A DNA stretch of 64,000 nt from positions 6,179,799-6,243,798 of the forward strand of contig CM067091.1 of assembly GCA_034008185.1 (NCBI GenBank), read 5' to 3'. The stretch's first letter is position 1, and each line of letters starts with the position of its first letter. The DNA is from Gorsachius magnificus (taxonomy: Eukaryota; Chordata; Aves; Pelecaniformes; Ardeidae). The notes beneath the pieces were generated by a model. It was not told where the DNA came from and searched no databases. It saw nothing but the letters and a program-made list of their open reading frames with translations. Shown here piece by piece: positions 1-25,733 of the stretch. The translations under genes were made by a program, and so were the position numbers.

Positions 1-506
1 CATCTGCCAGCCAAGAGGTCGGTGCTCGGGTGCTTGAACTGGGCATGTGTAATGTCTGCCTGCAGGCTGATCCCTTTAGAGGCAGCCTGAGCTGCCAGTG
101 GCTTTCGTGCTGGAGGTGAGGAGCCTGTTTGGCCACCTCACAGGCTTTCCTGAGCCTCCAGAGAGCTCGTCCATCCTGCCTGATGCTCTCTTGATGCTTC
201 TTGAATAATTCATCCATGAAGATGCTCACCAACTGGTTGCCCAAGTCATCACCTCCCAGGTGAGGGTCTCCAGTTGTGACTTTCACCTCAATGATGTCTC
301 TGTTGGTGAAGATTGAGATGCTGATGCCCCTCCCAGCTTCAATCATCATTGAAGATGAGGACATTGAGGATGATGGAGGCTGTAGACCAGGGCTGCTGCT
401 GCTGTCTCATTGAAGCCCCTCAGCACAGCAATGCCAGCAGTTACCCAACAGCTTTGGTGGCTTGGCTCTGGGAGTCGCTGAGATAAGCTGGCACAGTGAT
501 GATCGC
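1..506 (-). pseudogene. HSP70-family pseudogene fragment
   Basis: Read on the minus strand, this stretch carries recognisable pieces of the HSP70 nucleotide-binding domain in the right order. They are a VITVPAY-type segment (AIITVPAYLSDSQSQATK, near 450-506), then AGIAVLRGFNETAAAALVYSL (the family's [21 protein letters not shown]), then NVLIF, then IIEVKVTTGDPHLGGDD, then RALWRLRKACEVAKQ, then a match to the TSITRARFEEL region that runs off the window at base 1. The pieces lie in different frames with stops between them, and the GGGTFDVS phosphate-binding motif is destroyed, so this is not a working chaperone gene. No introns are visible, which suits an old processed copy, but the 5' part of the domain is missing above about 506. 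Which HSP70 gene is the parent cannot be told from this fragment. Confidence 0.8.
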
Positions 507-3109
507 TCCTGCCTGCCCCGGAGCAACTCATCCCCTGGGACGGGGATGGGAACCTCGGGGCAATCCTGGCTCCATGCTGGGCTCCGACCCACCCACCCTC
601 GCACAGCCCAGCACCAGCCAGGACACGGGGAGCGAGCTGAGACAGAGCACACCGCCGCAAACAGCTCCCAAGAGGTGTTTTGTTTCCAGTGAAACGGCCC
701 TTCTGTGGGTGAGAGCATCCAGATCTGCGGGATCAATCTGTCTACACATCCAGAAATTCGGGGTGGGCTGAGTTTGCCAAGCTAAATTATTCTCCGAGGA
801 AGGGCAGCTGGGATTTCAGCTGGGTTTGGTTTTTCTCCCTGCCCTCGGCTGTCCTGGATACTGCGCTTCCCTCCGGAGGCAGCTGCGCTCCAGCGCAGAC
901 CTCTGTGCAGCAATGCCAGGTGGCCAGAAAATGTGCTCCAGCCCCAAAAGCTGGCTGCCTTTCAGCGCTGGATGAATTATCTGTGAAAACCTCTTACGGC
1001 TCGCACAAAACAAGGTAATTATTCAGAAAGCAGGGGACATGGAGAGAGCCAGAATATGAAAATATTATCTGTTAGTGATTTACAGAGAACCACAGACAGT
1101 GTCAAAGAACAGCAGCTGAATCAAACTTGCTTTGGCAACTTCTTGGCGCCCAAATGCTCCAGACAACCCAGCGGGGGGGCTGATCATGAGCTCTCACCAC
1201 CAATCCTATGCCCTGGGGAAAGGGCTCCTGGGCGTCTGGAGCGGGGTCAGGACAGAGCTAGGTGGGTCACGGAGGGAGAGGACACGTGTTGCAGAGCCCT
1301 GAGGTTTCAGGACAGGATCCCCAGGGAGGCCATCTCATTTTTGCTATCTAATTCGACAACTGGAGCTTTTTGGGGGTACAAATGGTTGCACCCAACATGA
1401 TCTGCACGGTCTTCCAAGCTCTGCAAAGCTAGAAACTGCTTTCCTGCTAGCAAGGCTATCCTGGAAAATCACCGAGGCAGTGGCTTTTTAAACGTTTCTT
1501 ATTACACTTCCTTCGGTAGCAGCTTTACAAATGCTCTTCCTTAGCCAAATGTTTTTTCCCTTGGCGACCGTGACTGCTCTGGCAGGTTTGTTGTTCACGT
1601 TCTGAAACGAAATCGTTCCTTTTCCTTCAGCTCGAGAGATTTGCAACCCCCTCCCATGACTTTTAGGAGGTTTTTATTTCTTGTAACAAATTGCTCGCGG
1701 CGTTTACGTGTTCCAGGTGCACTGTCAAAAACCCCAGAAAGCTGCGCAGCCCCAGCCCTCCACCTCCGCCTGATTTACCCCAGAACCTCTCCTTGGAGCA
1801 TCGCAGCCCCTGAGCAGCGAGGAGGGTTTTGTTTAAAGCCATCCGCCGCCTCTGCCAAGCTCTGCCTTCTGCTTTCACCGACTGATATTTCCCAATCACA
1901 ATCTAGCATCCAGCACAATGCAATGAATTTCATGAAATTAAGCATTTCTCCTACACACAGCGTATTTGCCCGGTGATTATAACTAGTCCCCGAGGTAGCC
2001 AAGCACAGCAGAATTTCAGTTTAATATGCACACCCACGCAGCCTTACTAAAAACCCAAGACACTCCCCCGGTCCTTCTTGGGAAAGACTGAGCACTGCAG
2101 CAAGCATCTCAGATTTCAGCTTCACCACTTGCACAAGCTCGGGCTGGGAATACTCTGTCATCTGGTGTTAAAAAAAAAAAAGCTGGGGAAAGAAGTTTCC
2201 CAAAGATTTCAAGGTATCCCTGATGGCCTGAGCAAGAGCAGGGTGTAAGAACAGAGGAATGTCAGGCCACACAAGCACAAAAGGGACCAGATCATACTGC
2301 TGGGGGTTTATTAACACAACTGTGAGTAGTTACTGCCTTTCCTTCACTCCAGCTTGGCCCTACAGCATGAACTTTGAACTCCAAAATGCTTTAATTCCCC
2401 CATTTGTCCAGGCAGGCAGCATAAAGGTCAGCTCACAGCACCTGTTCAGCATCACATTGTCAAAAATGACAACTACTTGATTAAAAAAACCAAGCAATTC
2501 TTCAGCGTGTGTGCAGCATACGATCTGCCCTTGCTGCAGCGACTGGAGTCCAACCTCATACCTGAAATGAAACGGGGTGTGGGGGGGAAACCTTCCCAGC
2601 ATCTGGAGCTGCAAACTCCCAACACCCAAGCTGTGGTGTAAACACAGCGAGCTGTGATTTGCAGCGCTGACCCTGCCCCAAACCAGAGGCAGATCCACCC
2701 ATGCAAATCACAGTCTTGGCTGTGCTTGGGACTTGCGGACGAGCAGCTGCCCTAGCAGCGGGCCAGCAGCTGCCGGAGTCAGAGCAAAGAGGGAAACAAG
2801 TTCACGTGAAGGTTTTCCTTTTGCTGCAGACGCTACCTCCCACCTCATTCTCCCTTCCTTTTCCTCCAATTCTCTTTCCCTCAACCTTCCAGGCACAGTT
2901 TTCCCCTCTGCCCCTGCCCAGCCTCTGTCTCCAGCCCTTGTGGCTCTGCTCCCCCTCGGCTCCATGCTGAAGGTGGAAGGCACCCGCTCCTCCCTGCAGC
3001 CTCCTGCTCCCTCTCCACCCCCCCCCCCCAGCCCCCCCCTCCGCCGGGCCTGCACGTCCCCCCTGGCACACACCAGCTACGGAACTGCCTCTGGCCTTGC
3101 CCTGGCTTA
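507..3109. other. Intergenic, no gene recognised
   Basis: About 2.6 kb between the HSP70 remnant and the FAM76A promoter region. Short open frames occur on both strands but none resembles a known protein and none has a splice context I could support. There is a short A-run near 2170 and a pyrimidine-rich stretch from about 2830 to 3060. I see no RNA gene or complete mobile element. Confidence 0.5.
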
Positions 3110-3320
3110 GCCCTGCCGCACCCCTCCTTCGCCCTTCCCCCGGCCTGGCCCGGCCCAGCTCATCTCAGCCCCTCCCTCAACCCTGGCCCAGCTCAGCTCA
3201 GCTCAGCCCCTTCCCCCAGCCCAGGCCTGGCCTGGCCTAGCCTAGCCCAGCCCAGCTCAGCCCCTCCCTCAACCCCGGCCCAGGCCTGGCCTAACCCAGC
3301 CCAGCCCGGCCCGGCCGGCC
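3110..3320. repeat. Degenerate CAGCC/CAGCT pentamer repeat
   Basis: Imperfect tandem five-base units (CAGCT, CAGCC, TGGCC, TAGCC) fill this stretch. Two longer related blocks each contain CCTCCCTCAACCC followed by GGCCCAG. It sits immediately upstream of the FAM76A CpG island. It looks like a simple repeat that has diverged, not coding sequence. Confidence 0.7.
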
Positions 3321-17308
<13,988 letters not shown>

Positions 17309-19290
17309 AACCAAACCCCCTCTCTGGGAGCTTTCCCCAGCATTAGCCAAGGAGTCTAGGAGGCCTGCCTGATCGCTGGAAGCCAAAACCTCAGTGTTGT
17401 CACTATCTCACTGCCGTGGACTTGATGGAAACGCCTGGCGTGTGTTGCCTTTCGACAGCATGCTTGAGCGTGCCTGGTTTTGCTCTCTGTTGAATACCGG
17501 TCTGTATCACGGTGATCCATGGGGAGAGGTCCCAGCCATCCTAAATCCCACCCCCCGCCCCGAAGTACTGCTTTCTGGAAGAAGTTTTTTCCTAACCGGT
17601 TGCTACCACTGCCAACCCTTTCCATTAGCAAAAAGGAACCTGCTGCATTAGAGACTTCTTGCTGGTTCCAAACCTGCTGCTGTGAGGCAATAGCCGTGGC
17701 CAGTTGTTGCGCAGATAGGACGGGAGGTGCGTGTGGTGGGAGCTTGATTTTTCTTGAACTGTTCCCTCTTCAAAAGGAAGCTGATAAATCACCAGCCCAA
17801 CAGATGTTACTGGAAGGTTGTGCCACTGCTGAGAACGGTTGATCCAGCTTTTTGAAGATGCTTCCAAAATGGGGGCTCTGTATTTATCTTGGAAATTTTT
17901 TGTTTTGGTTTTGGTTTATTTTTCTTCTTTTCTGTGTCAGCTTGGCAAACTGAACTGCCTGGGTTTGTGTTTTCTTGTTTTGTTATGATAGCTTTTGAGT
18001 TGGGAGCTGATACAGACCCAAATCCATCCCATATTCTGCCCCCACCCCAGTGCCCTGGGGGTGACCTTTGGGGCTTTGATGACTTCTGTAGCTTGGTGTG
18101 ATCAAGCGTCTCCTACTCCATTTTTTTACATGAGCAGAGTTTGAGACTGGGATGTTCCCTCTGCTCCCCTCAGGCCCTGGGCTGAGCTCGCCCTCTTCTC
18201 CCCCTTTCCCATTGCTCCCTTCCAGATGCAGAAATAGGGGCCAGGTTGGCTCCCAGGAAAGTGCTTACTCAGGCAGCGACCCAAGCTGGGGAGTGTTTCT
18301 TGGGGCTCTCCAGGGACATTTCTCACTGCTGATTAAAAGCCAGCAGAATAAAAAAAAATAAAGAAAAAAAGGGCTATGAAAGTTCCCTGGAACAGGGATG
18401 TGCTTCTCGGAAGCAGCACAGAGACCACAGACCCTTCCAGCAGACCCCAGGCTCTGTCTGCCGCGCGTCTCCTGGCGTCGGGGGGGATCAAAAGCACTTG
18501 GCTGCTGCGAGGGGCAAAGCACCGCACAGCTCTCGGCTGGCAGGAGCTCCTCCGCCTCCCCGCACCGAGCTCCATTCAGGGTGTGAAGAAACATCTCAGG
18601 GTTTGGAGACCCTCGGGGTGCAGGAGCAGGGGACGAAACCTTAAGTCTGGAGCAGCGCTGAAAGTGGGTAGCGAAGAGGCGAAACCGTCCTTTTTGATGC
18701 AGGGCCGGTTGCTCTGTCAGGGTTTTTATTAAGCTTTTAACTAGAGATTGTGGATTTATTTTATTTTTTTTTCATCTTTCTTTTTTTTGTTACTAAAGAT
18801 GACTTTACTCAAAGGCACTTTTTTTTGATGATGATGTTGGCTTCCGGCATGGAAGGAGCATGCTGCCACATCAGACACTCGGCCATGTGGGTTTTTTTGT
18901 TCTTTTTTTTTAAGAGACTTCTGATGTGAAAACAAGAAAAAAAAAAAAGTTGTTACACTTTGCCAGAGTGTGACAGTAGGAAAATGCTCACCGAATTTTA
19001 TACTTCACGCGTTTTTAGAAAATGAGGTGCGTTGTTGGGATTTTTTTTAAATGGGGACTTTGCTTTTGTGCTTCCCTCCAGATGCAGAAATCGCGCAAGG
19101 GAGGAAGGCCCTGTGTATGCTCTTGGGTTTTTTTCTAATTGTGATAAATTGATCATGCGTTGAGTAGCTGATGATTTGTAGTAATAACATCGTTTCTTTG
19201 TATGTTTGTAATAATGGAGATTTTAAAAGGGATGCTTTGATTTGTACAAAACTCTGACAACTGTAAAAGTGTTTTAAAAAAGCCTCATCC
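17309..19290 (+). other. FAM76A: FAM76A 3' UTR and downstream flank
   Basis: Sequence after the FAM76A stop. Canonical AATAAA signals occur at 18347-18352 and 18357-18362 in an A-rich patch. T-rich, AT-rich UTR-like sequence continues to about 19.29 kb, so the true end is uncertain. No second coding region is seen here. Confidence 0.6.
18347..18362 (+). terminator. FAM76A: Candidate FAM76A poly(A) signals
   Basis: Two AATAAA hexamers (18347-18352 and 18357-18362). The surrounding A-richness means they could be an internal A-run rather than the main site. Confidence 0.5.
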
Positions 19291-22200
19291 GTGTCTGCTG
19301 CTTTCTCTTTGCCTTCAAGAAAAAAAAGCAAGCGACCAAAGCGTCTTTCCCTGCCTGGAACTGATTTATCTCCTGCTGGCGGCTGCCTGGTCGAAGCATT
19401 GGTCATGCTGCTTTGGGGTGCGTATGGGAAGGAGACGGCATTTTTCTATTGTTTGCTTTGCTCCTACTTTTGTTTCTATCTTTAAATCCTCCCAATCAAG
19501 CCTGTTGCTAGGATCCTTGTTACTTGGTTACCTCCAGCTTCCCGGGACCCGTCCGGCTGTATCCGACGAGATCCGTTCTCTTATTTTCTTCCCCAAGCGC
19601 ATGAAGGAAGACAGAGGGCAGAAAAAAATACAGTCTTGGTAGGAAACAAAAGGACAAGAGGGTAAGAGCGTTCTTTATTTTAAAACACAGATGCAAATGA
19701 GGTGAGTAAACACGGTTTGTGTCTCTGAAGTCTTCCCCTTATCTCTGCCATGAGTCTGGAGGGAAAAGAGTTTGGGTCTTGGTTTGTTTTGTTTCAGAGC
19801 ATCTAATTTGCTAGCAGAAATTTTGTAGCCAAAACCTCTCCCGAGATTTCCACCTGGAGAAACACCCCTATCCTCGTGGGCGCCGCAGTTCAGCCCGTTG
19901 TCGGAGCAGCTTCCTGGTGCCACCAGCAGCGCTGCGGCACGCCGTGCCTTCCTCTCCCAGGGCAGAGCTGCTGCCATGGCCTTGAACGTCTGTTCCCGGA
20001 GCGCTGGGTGGGAAAAGGCAAACCCTAGCTCCATTGAAACACCGCAATGGCTTTTCTAGCTCCAAATAGTCTTCCCATATTATATTTTTCAAAGCCTGGA
20101 TTTGCATGCAGGAAATACCCGCTTTTCTGGGAATCATCGGTTGTGACAAATACCCAGATTCATCGTTAAATATGGGGAAGAAAAATAGGTTCTATGAAAT
20201 CGTTCTTGTCAGTACTATTCTAATCTCTTGGTTGTTCTTCCCATCTCTTTGGCTTCTCCTGCCTATGAAAGCAGAGGCTGATGTGCACCGGTCAGGGTTT
20301 TCATCCTGGGTTTGCTGGATTTCAGCTGCCTGACCGAGCTGAGAGCCCTGGCCAGGGAGCGCCGAGTCACTGCAGTGCAGAGGGACTCCCTGTACAAGTG
20401 CTGCCTCAGACCAAAAATCTGGGCCAGTGCCCTCGCCCCAGGTAGAGGCTGCTGGGGATACCCGGGTGCAAACCCAGTAGGGTTTGCTCGGCGTCTCCTC
20501 CGCGCTAGGTGGCTTGGTGGCTGCCCAAGCTGGGCATTGCATTGCGGCCTTTTCCTCCTCATCCCTCCTTTCAGCTCATGTTTTTCAGATGAAAGGTGCC
20601 CACATTGCAAGCTCACAGGCTGCCAGGTGCCAGGCTCGCCCAGTAGCTTGGCTCCTCTTTCCCAGTTAGCACTGCCTCACTGTGCCAGCGGCACTCAGCG
20701 TTTACCGGGTGCTTTATCTCTGCTGAGCGCAGCGCGATCCTCGCCGTTCCCTGGAATGTGCCCGGTTATCCTCGTTTACGGCAGGTCGGGAGATAGGCGA
20801 GAGCTGAGCTGCCAAAGGCTGGGCTCCGAGTCAGCGGGTAGAGCCGGAGCCGGGCGAAGATCCTCGCGTTCCACCTCCCGTGCCATGGCTCCGAGGGGCT
20901 GCTCTGCCTCTGCCCCGGCAGAGCTGCGGTGATGATTGCGAACGGGTTGCAGGCAATTTTTTGCAATTCCCAGCCAGACCTTGGGTAAGAAGTGGCTGGC
21001 TCCTGCCTTTATCTGCTAGCACATGCTTCCTCCTCTCTGTGGTTTATCCACTGCTTCTAAAGCAGTTTGAATGTTTGCAGAAGGATTTTTTTTTTAATTT
21101 ATTTTGCGTTGCGATTGCTTTATTTCTATCTCAAAGCTTTCCGAAAATACGGTTTTGACTGTAACCAAACATACTTGAACATCACGTACTGATCTCAGCC
21201 ACCTGCTAGTAATGAAATCAGGGTCGAAAATGAGACTTCCAGGTTTTTGGCCGCTGTTTTTCCCCATTCCACACGTTTCAGGTGTGTTGGTGCTTGGCTG
21301 CCCCTTGTCTGCTCCCAGCAGAAATCTCTTCTGAAGATGCAGAAGCTCAGAGTTCCCAGAGCGCTGACCTGGGGAGCTGGAGGTGTTCAGGTTTTCAGGG
21401 CACAATGAAAACCTCTTGCAAAGCATTTCTTGAGATCTGCTAACCCAGAGGATTACATTTTTAAATTTTTTTTTAAGTAATTACTTGAATAAATATCTCC
21501 TTTCCAAACTTGCAGGCCCCCTGGCAAGGACTTGAAACTTTAGTACGCAAATGAATCTAAACTGTTCTGCAGCGTAACCCGCAGCAGAACTGAATCCACA
21601 GCAGAACTAAACTGACTTAACCAGCTGGTAATTACCCACCAACACGCTCCCTCCCGTTCCTCCCTAATTGCTGGGGCTTTCTGGGAGCCCTGGCTCAGGC
21701 AGCATGCCCTGGGGGCAACAAGCTTTAAAATTGTCTTTGTAAAAAATAAAAAAAAAAACCAAAACAAAACAGAAAAACCCCAAACCCCACTGAGGATCTT
21801 AAAATCCTTTAAAGCTTCGGTAACTGTTTTGCAGCTGGGTGGGGAGGGGTAAGCACACGCCTTGCTCTGGAGGTGAGGGAAGCCAGGGCAGAAGGAAGAC
21901 GTGGGCAGAGAAGCGAATCGAACTGTCCAAGGAGATGGTGCTCCGTGCAAAGCCCGTGAGAGCACCGAGGGTGCTGCTGAGGGTGCTAATTGGGAGCCCT
22001 GCAGAAAGCAAGCAGGGTTTTAGTGGTGGGAAATGTTCAGCGTTGCCTACTGACTTCCGTCACTTGCTAAGGGGCCAGAGCTGGCCCAGGCACCGGGAGC
22101 TGCTCCTTTGGGATGCAGCTTTTGCCTGAGATTTCCATGGAGAAAGCTCAGCTGCCCTTTGCCTCCTTCCAGAGGAAGGCTCTGGAGGTCCAGGAGTCCA

Positions 22201-25200
22201 AAGGTGTTTTGGCTGTAGCCCCCATCCTTACCAGTGCCGGACCCAGTATTCAGTCCCCATTCCTGGAACACGTGGGGATAGCAGCTCCCTCCTGCTGTTA
22301 TTCCCAGAGGCTCCAGAGCAATGAAGATCACTCACCAGTACAAACCAGTACAAACCATTGCTTCTAATGTGTTTATGCTGCTGAAGCCACATCCCTCTGC
22401 AGAAACCCCGATGGAGTGAGGTGCTGAGCTCCTCTTGTCCCAGGAGGACCACGCTCTGGTTACCTTCCCTCCGCAGCTCCGAAATTCCCTTTTCCACCCC
22501 ACATATGGTCCAGGCTTCCTTCTCCCAGCCCACCAAGGCCAGGTGCCGGTGGGTTTTCCCATCGGAGGCTGTTAATGGGGAAGTGTGGGGTGACCAGCTG
22601 TGCTGGCAATCCAGCTCCTCGGTCTTGGGACAGGAGCGGAGCCGTAAAGCAAGGAAGGAAGCGCTTCAACCATGGCGTAGGTCGCATCTGCTCCAGATGC
22701 CCCGGCAGCTCCCTGCAGGGTCCCCGTGAGGTCTCTGCTGCTTCCCTTTGTCCTCGGGGTTTGGCCTGGCCAAGCCCCCCGAGCTGGTGAAGTACCAGAA
22801 GGCCGGGCAAGGCAACGGCTGTCCCCAGCCAACCTTGCCCGTTGCTCTAAGGTGACTTATCTTAAGCAAGCGGCCTGGCCTTCCTGTTTTGCTTCCTTGC
22901 GGTGCACTGTTAAGCTACAGCAACATTCTTGTACAGTCAGCGTCTCGAGAACTGCGGCACTGGCAATCCCTGAATAATTACTGAGCTGTGGCGTGTTTGC
23001 CATGATTGGTGTTTCTGGAAACAGGGTGTTTGGGTTCAGCTCCCGATTTCCTCTCTCGAGGAAATTTTGCCTCTCCTTTGTCACCCTTTTTCCGATGATT
23101 GTTGTAAGGAGCCTTAGCTGCAACGCTGCTGTGTGCCCAGGTGAACCCCTGTGGATGAGCCAACACGGAGAAATCCTCCTGCCAATGTTGTTCCTTGAAG
23201 AACGAGCGCTGCCGAGCTGGAATTGGGACAAAAAGTGAGACCTTGAGCGCTGCCGACCTGGAATTGGGACAAAAAGTGAGACCTCGAGCGCTCTTGGGTG
23301 AGGTTTGCAGGACAAAAGGACTGGAGATGCTGGAGCTGCTTTGGCACTGCCCAGTATCGCCCATTTCTGGCACACAGCATGGGGGGGTACAAGCCCCTGG
23401 CAGCTCAGAGGTGGCGGCAGGTCATCCCCTTTTGCCAGGCTGCTGTCGACGGCAGGGAGGTGCTGCCGACAGCCCAACCCGGCTGCTGCGCGGGCGGGAG
23501 CATTGCAAAGAGGCCAGGAAAAGCGCTGAGGCTGCAGGTAACGTGCTGGCTGCCTCTCATCGGCCCGGGTGGGCCGAGCCGGGGCTGTGGAGCAGATGGG
23601 GGATCGTGTGCTGCTCCTTATTGCCGAGCGAGCGCACTGCCCTGGCCGTGCCTAGCCCCTCCTGCCCCTGCTCTGCACGGCTCCGGGGCAAACGTCCCGC
23701 TGGCACGGCCCTCTGTGTCGTTTGAGGGGATGTTAAATATTTGGCAGCATCTCCAGCCCATCCCTCCAGCTGGACCACTGCCTGACACCCACAGCCCTGG
23801 GGTCTCCAGGTCCATCTCACCCTGTCCCCCTTGTGTCCAGAGCTTTCTGGGGGGCAGAAAGGGGAGAATAGAGCCAGCCCCCCCCCCCCGCTTTGCTTGC
23901 ACCCTGTTGCCTTCACTGCTGCAAAGCTGGAGACAGCTTTTCATCTCCGGGCTGGCATGTTCAGCCAGAGCAAATGCAGAGCTTGTGGCCTCAGGTAGCT
24001 GCAGCCCCTGTGCTGGCCGGGGATCCGGCAGCATCTTGGATCTTGCCCAGTGTAAGGGGGCTGTGGGCCTCTCCATGGGGCGTGACGGGGCCGAAGGAGC
24101 AGGCAATGGAGCTGGACTGGGGTGACAGGGGCTGAAACAGCTCCCAGGGGAGCGTGGGGCCAGGTTCCCCTTGGAGCAGGCACAACCCAGACCTCGGATC
24201 AAATGCAATTAAACCCCCAAATTGTTCTTCTCAAATGACACAAGTGCAAATAGAGAAGCAGAGACACCTCGGGGTGGCCAGAGCTGCCCAGATCCCACAC
24301 CCTCGGTGCAGAACCGCGCTTGCAAAACATCCCTAAAAATAGCACAGGGTGTTTGCAGGCTGCAGCGCGCCGGGGAGGGGACAAGGACAAGGAGCAGCCG
24401 ACCCGGGGCCATTTGAAACTCGCTGTGTCCTCTCTCCCCGCCGAGGCTGGAGCAGCTGCGAGCGTGTCACGGCGTGCCGGCCGTTGGCTGCGCCGCCGGC
24501 ACCGCGCTGCCGAGGCGCGCTGACATGTTCGCTTAATTGGCAGGAGCTCAGGACCGGAGCCGAGGAGGCTGTTGCCAGGCAAAACCCGAGTTGTTTGTGC
24601 AGCAACTCCCGTTTGCTGGACTTTGCCATGTGCAGGCTGTCAAGCAGCACCAGATTGTTATCAGCGCTGCTGTCTGGGGCCATCCATGGTTGTGGGGTGG
24701 GTTTCTGGTTTGTTGGTTTTTTGTTTTTTCCCTTCTTTCACCTTCTTTTATGGGGTTTGATGTTTATTACTCAAATGGCCAGGAGCTGGCATGGGGCTGC
24801 GCGCCTTGGCCGAGGAGGGGAGGGGAAAGCTGCTCTGCCGCTTTTGGGGCGCTTCTGCACCGGGTTAATCAAAGCGCTCTGTGCGAAGCCGGGGGGAGCC
24901 TCGGGGTGCAGTAGGGTGGCAGGAGGGGGGACACAGAGATTGCTCAGGGCCACACGGAGCCATGGGACAGGCTTGGTGCACAAGGTAAGGTCAGGGCAGC
25001 TGAGTGATTTTGGACAAATACTGCTGCCCGTAAACATGCACAGGCTCCCTTTCCATCAGATTTCTTTTCCCTTCGTTCCCAGCAGACATTTTCCGTGGCT
25101 CCCTGTGTCACAGGGTGGGGAAAGTGCCGCAGCAGGGCTGTGCAGCGGGTCCTGTCGTTCCTCTCGGGGCAGGGAGGATGCACGGAGTGCCAGACCCCCC

Positions 25201-25245
25201 CGCCCCCCTCCCGGCGCTCCCCTGAGCCAGCACCGGCCGCCGGGG
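19291..25245. other. Intergenic between FAM76A and SESN2
   Basis: Nearly 6 kb with no supportable gene. It rises in GC toward 24-25 kb. Open frames in 20.3-20.9, 22.4-23.5 and 23.3-24.2 kb appear on both strands and have no family features. A 41-bp tandem duplication lies at 23204-23285. Confidence 0.6.
23204..23292. repeat. 41-bp tandem duplication
   Basis: Units at 23204-23244 and 23245-23285 differ at two positions by eye, and a partial third unit (GAGCGCTC) begins at 23286. Each unit starts GAGCGCTGCCGA and ends AAAAAGTGAGACCT. Confidence 0.9.
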
Positions 25246-25371
25246 TGCTCGGCTCCGCTGGGCTCGGCTCCGCTGGGCTCGGCTCCGCTGGGCTCGGCTC
25301 CGCTGGGCTCGGCTCCGCTGGGCTCGGCTCCGCTGGGCTCGGCTCCGCTGGGCTCGGCTCCGCTGGGCTCC
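25246..25371. repeat. 15-bp GC-rich minisatellite upstream of SESN2
   Basis: About eight head-to-tail copies of GGGCTCGGCTCCGCT with almost no variation. It lies directly upstream of the promoter motifs of SESN2. The unit is a multiple of three, so every frame reads as a five-residue peptide repeat and creates long spurious open frames. Confidence 0.95.
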
Positions 25372-25688
25372 CCCCGGCCGCAGCACGCCCAGGAGCGCGC
25401 CGCGAACTACAACTCCCGCACCCCCCGCGCCGCCACTCCCTATTGGCTGGCGTCTTGCTCCGCGGCCCGCCTCCGCTTTGCCATTGGCCGAGGCGCGGCG
25501 GGGGCGGGGCTTTCCCGCCCCTCCCGCCGCCGCCGCTCTATGAAAGCGGGGCGGGCGCGGGGCGCCGGGGCACCGGAACCTTCTGGAGCCCGGGGGGGCG
25601 TCTGGGGACCCTCCCGCCGGGCCCGGGGCCACTCCGCAGCCCGTGGGGGGCCCCGGGGCCATGCCCGCCGCCTAGCCCCCGCGCTGCC
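25372..25688 (+). promoter_or_regulatory. SESN2: SESN2 CpG-island promoter and 5' UTR
   Basis: Dense CpG DNA with ATTGG (inverted CCAAT) at 25442-25446 and 25483-25487, a GC box near 25501-25510, and ACTACAACTCCC at 25406-25417, which resembles the ZNF143/THAP11 core ACTACAnnTCCC. There is no convincing TATA box. A tiny upstream frame (MPAA, 25661-25675) ends 13 bases before the proposed start at 25689. In mammals SESN2 is induced by p53, NRF2 and ATF4; I did not find unambiguous sites for these here. Confidence 0.65.
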
Positions 25689-25733
25689 ATGCTGGTGGCC
25701 GGCTCGCCGTGCCGCCCGGGGGGGGCCCCGGGG
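25689..25733 (+). CDS. SESN2: SESN2 exon 1, tentative
   Basis: The ATG at 25689 opens [12 protein letters not shown], which resembles the mammalian SESN2 start MIVADSECRAE. Exon 2 needs a phase-0 partner: donors after GGG at 25733 (GTCGGC) or at 25802 (GTGGCC) would fit, giving 15 or 38 residues, but neither is strong. The end given is the first candidate only. Confidence 0.4.
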
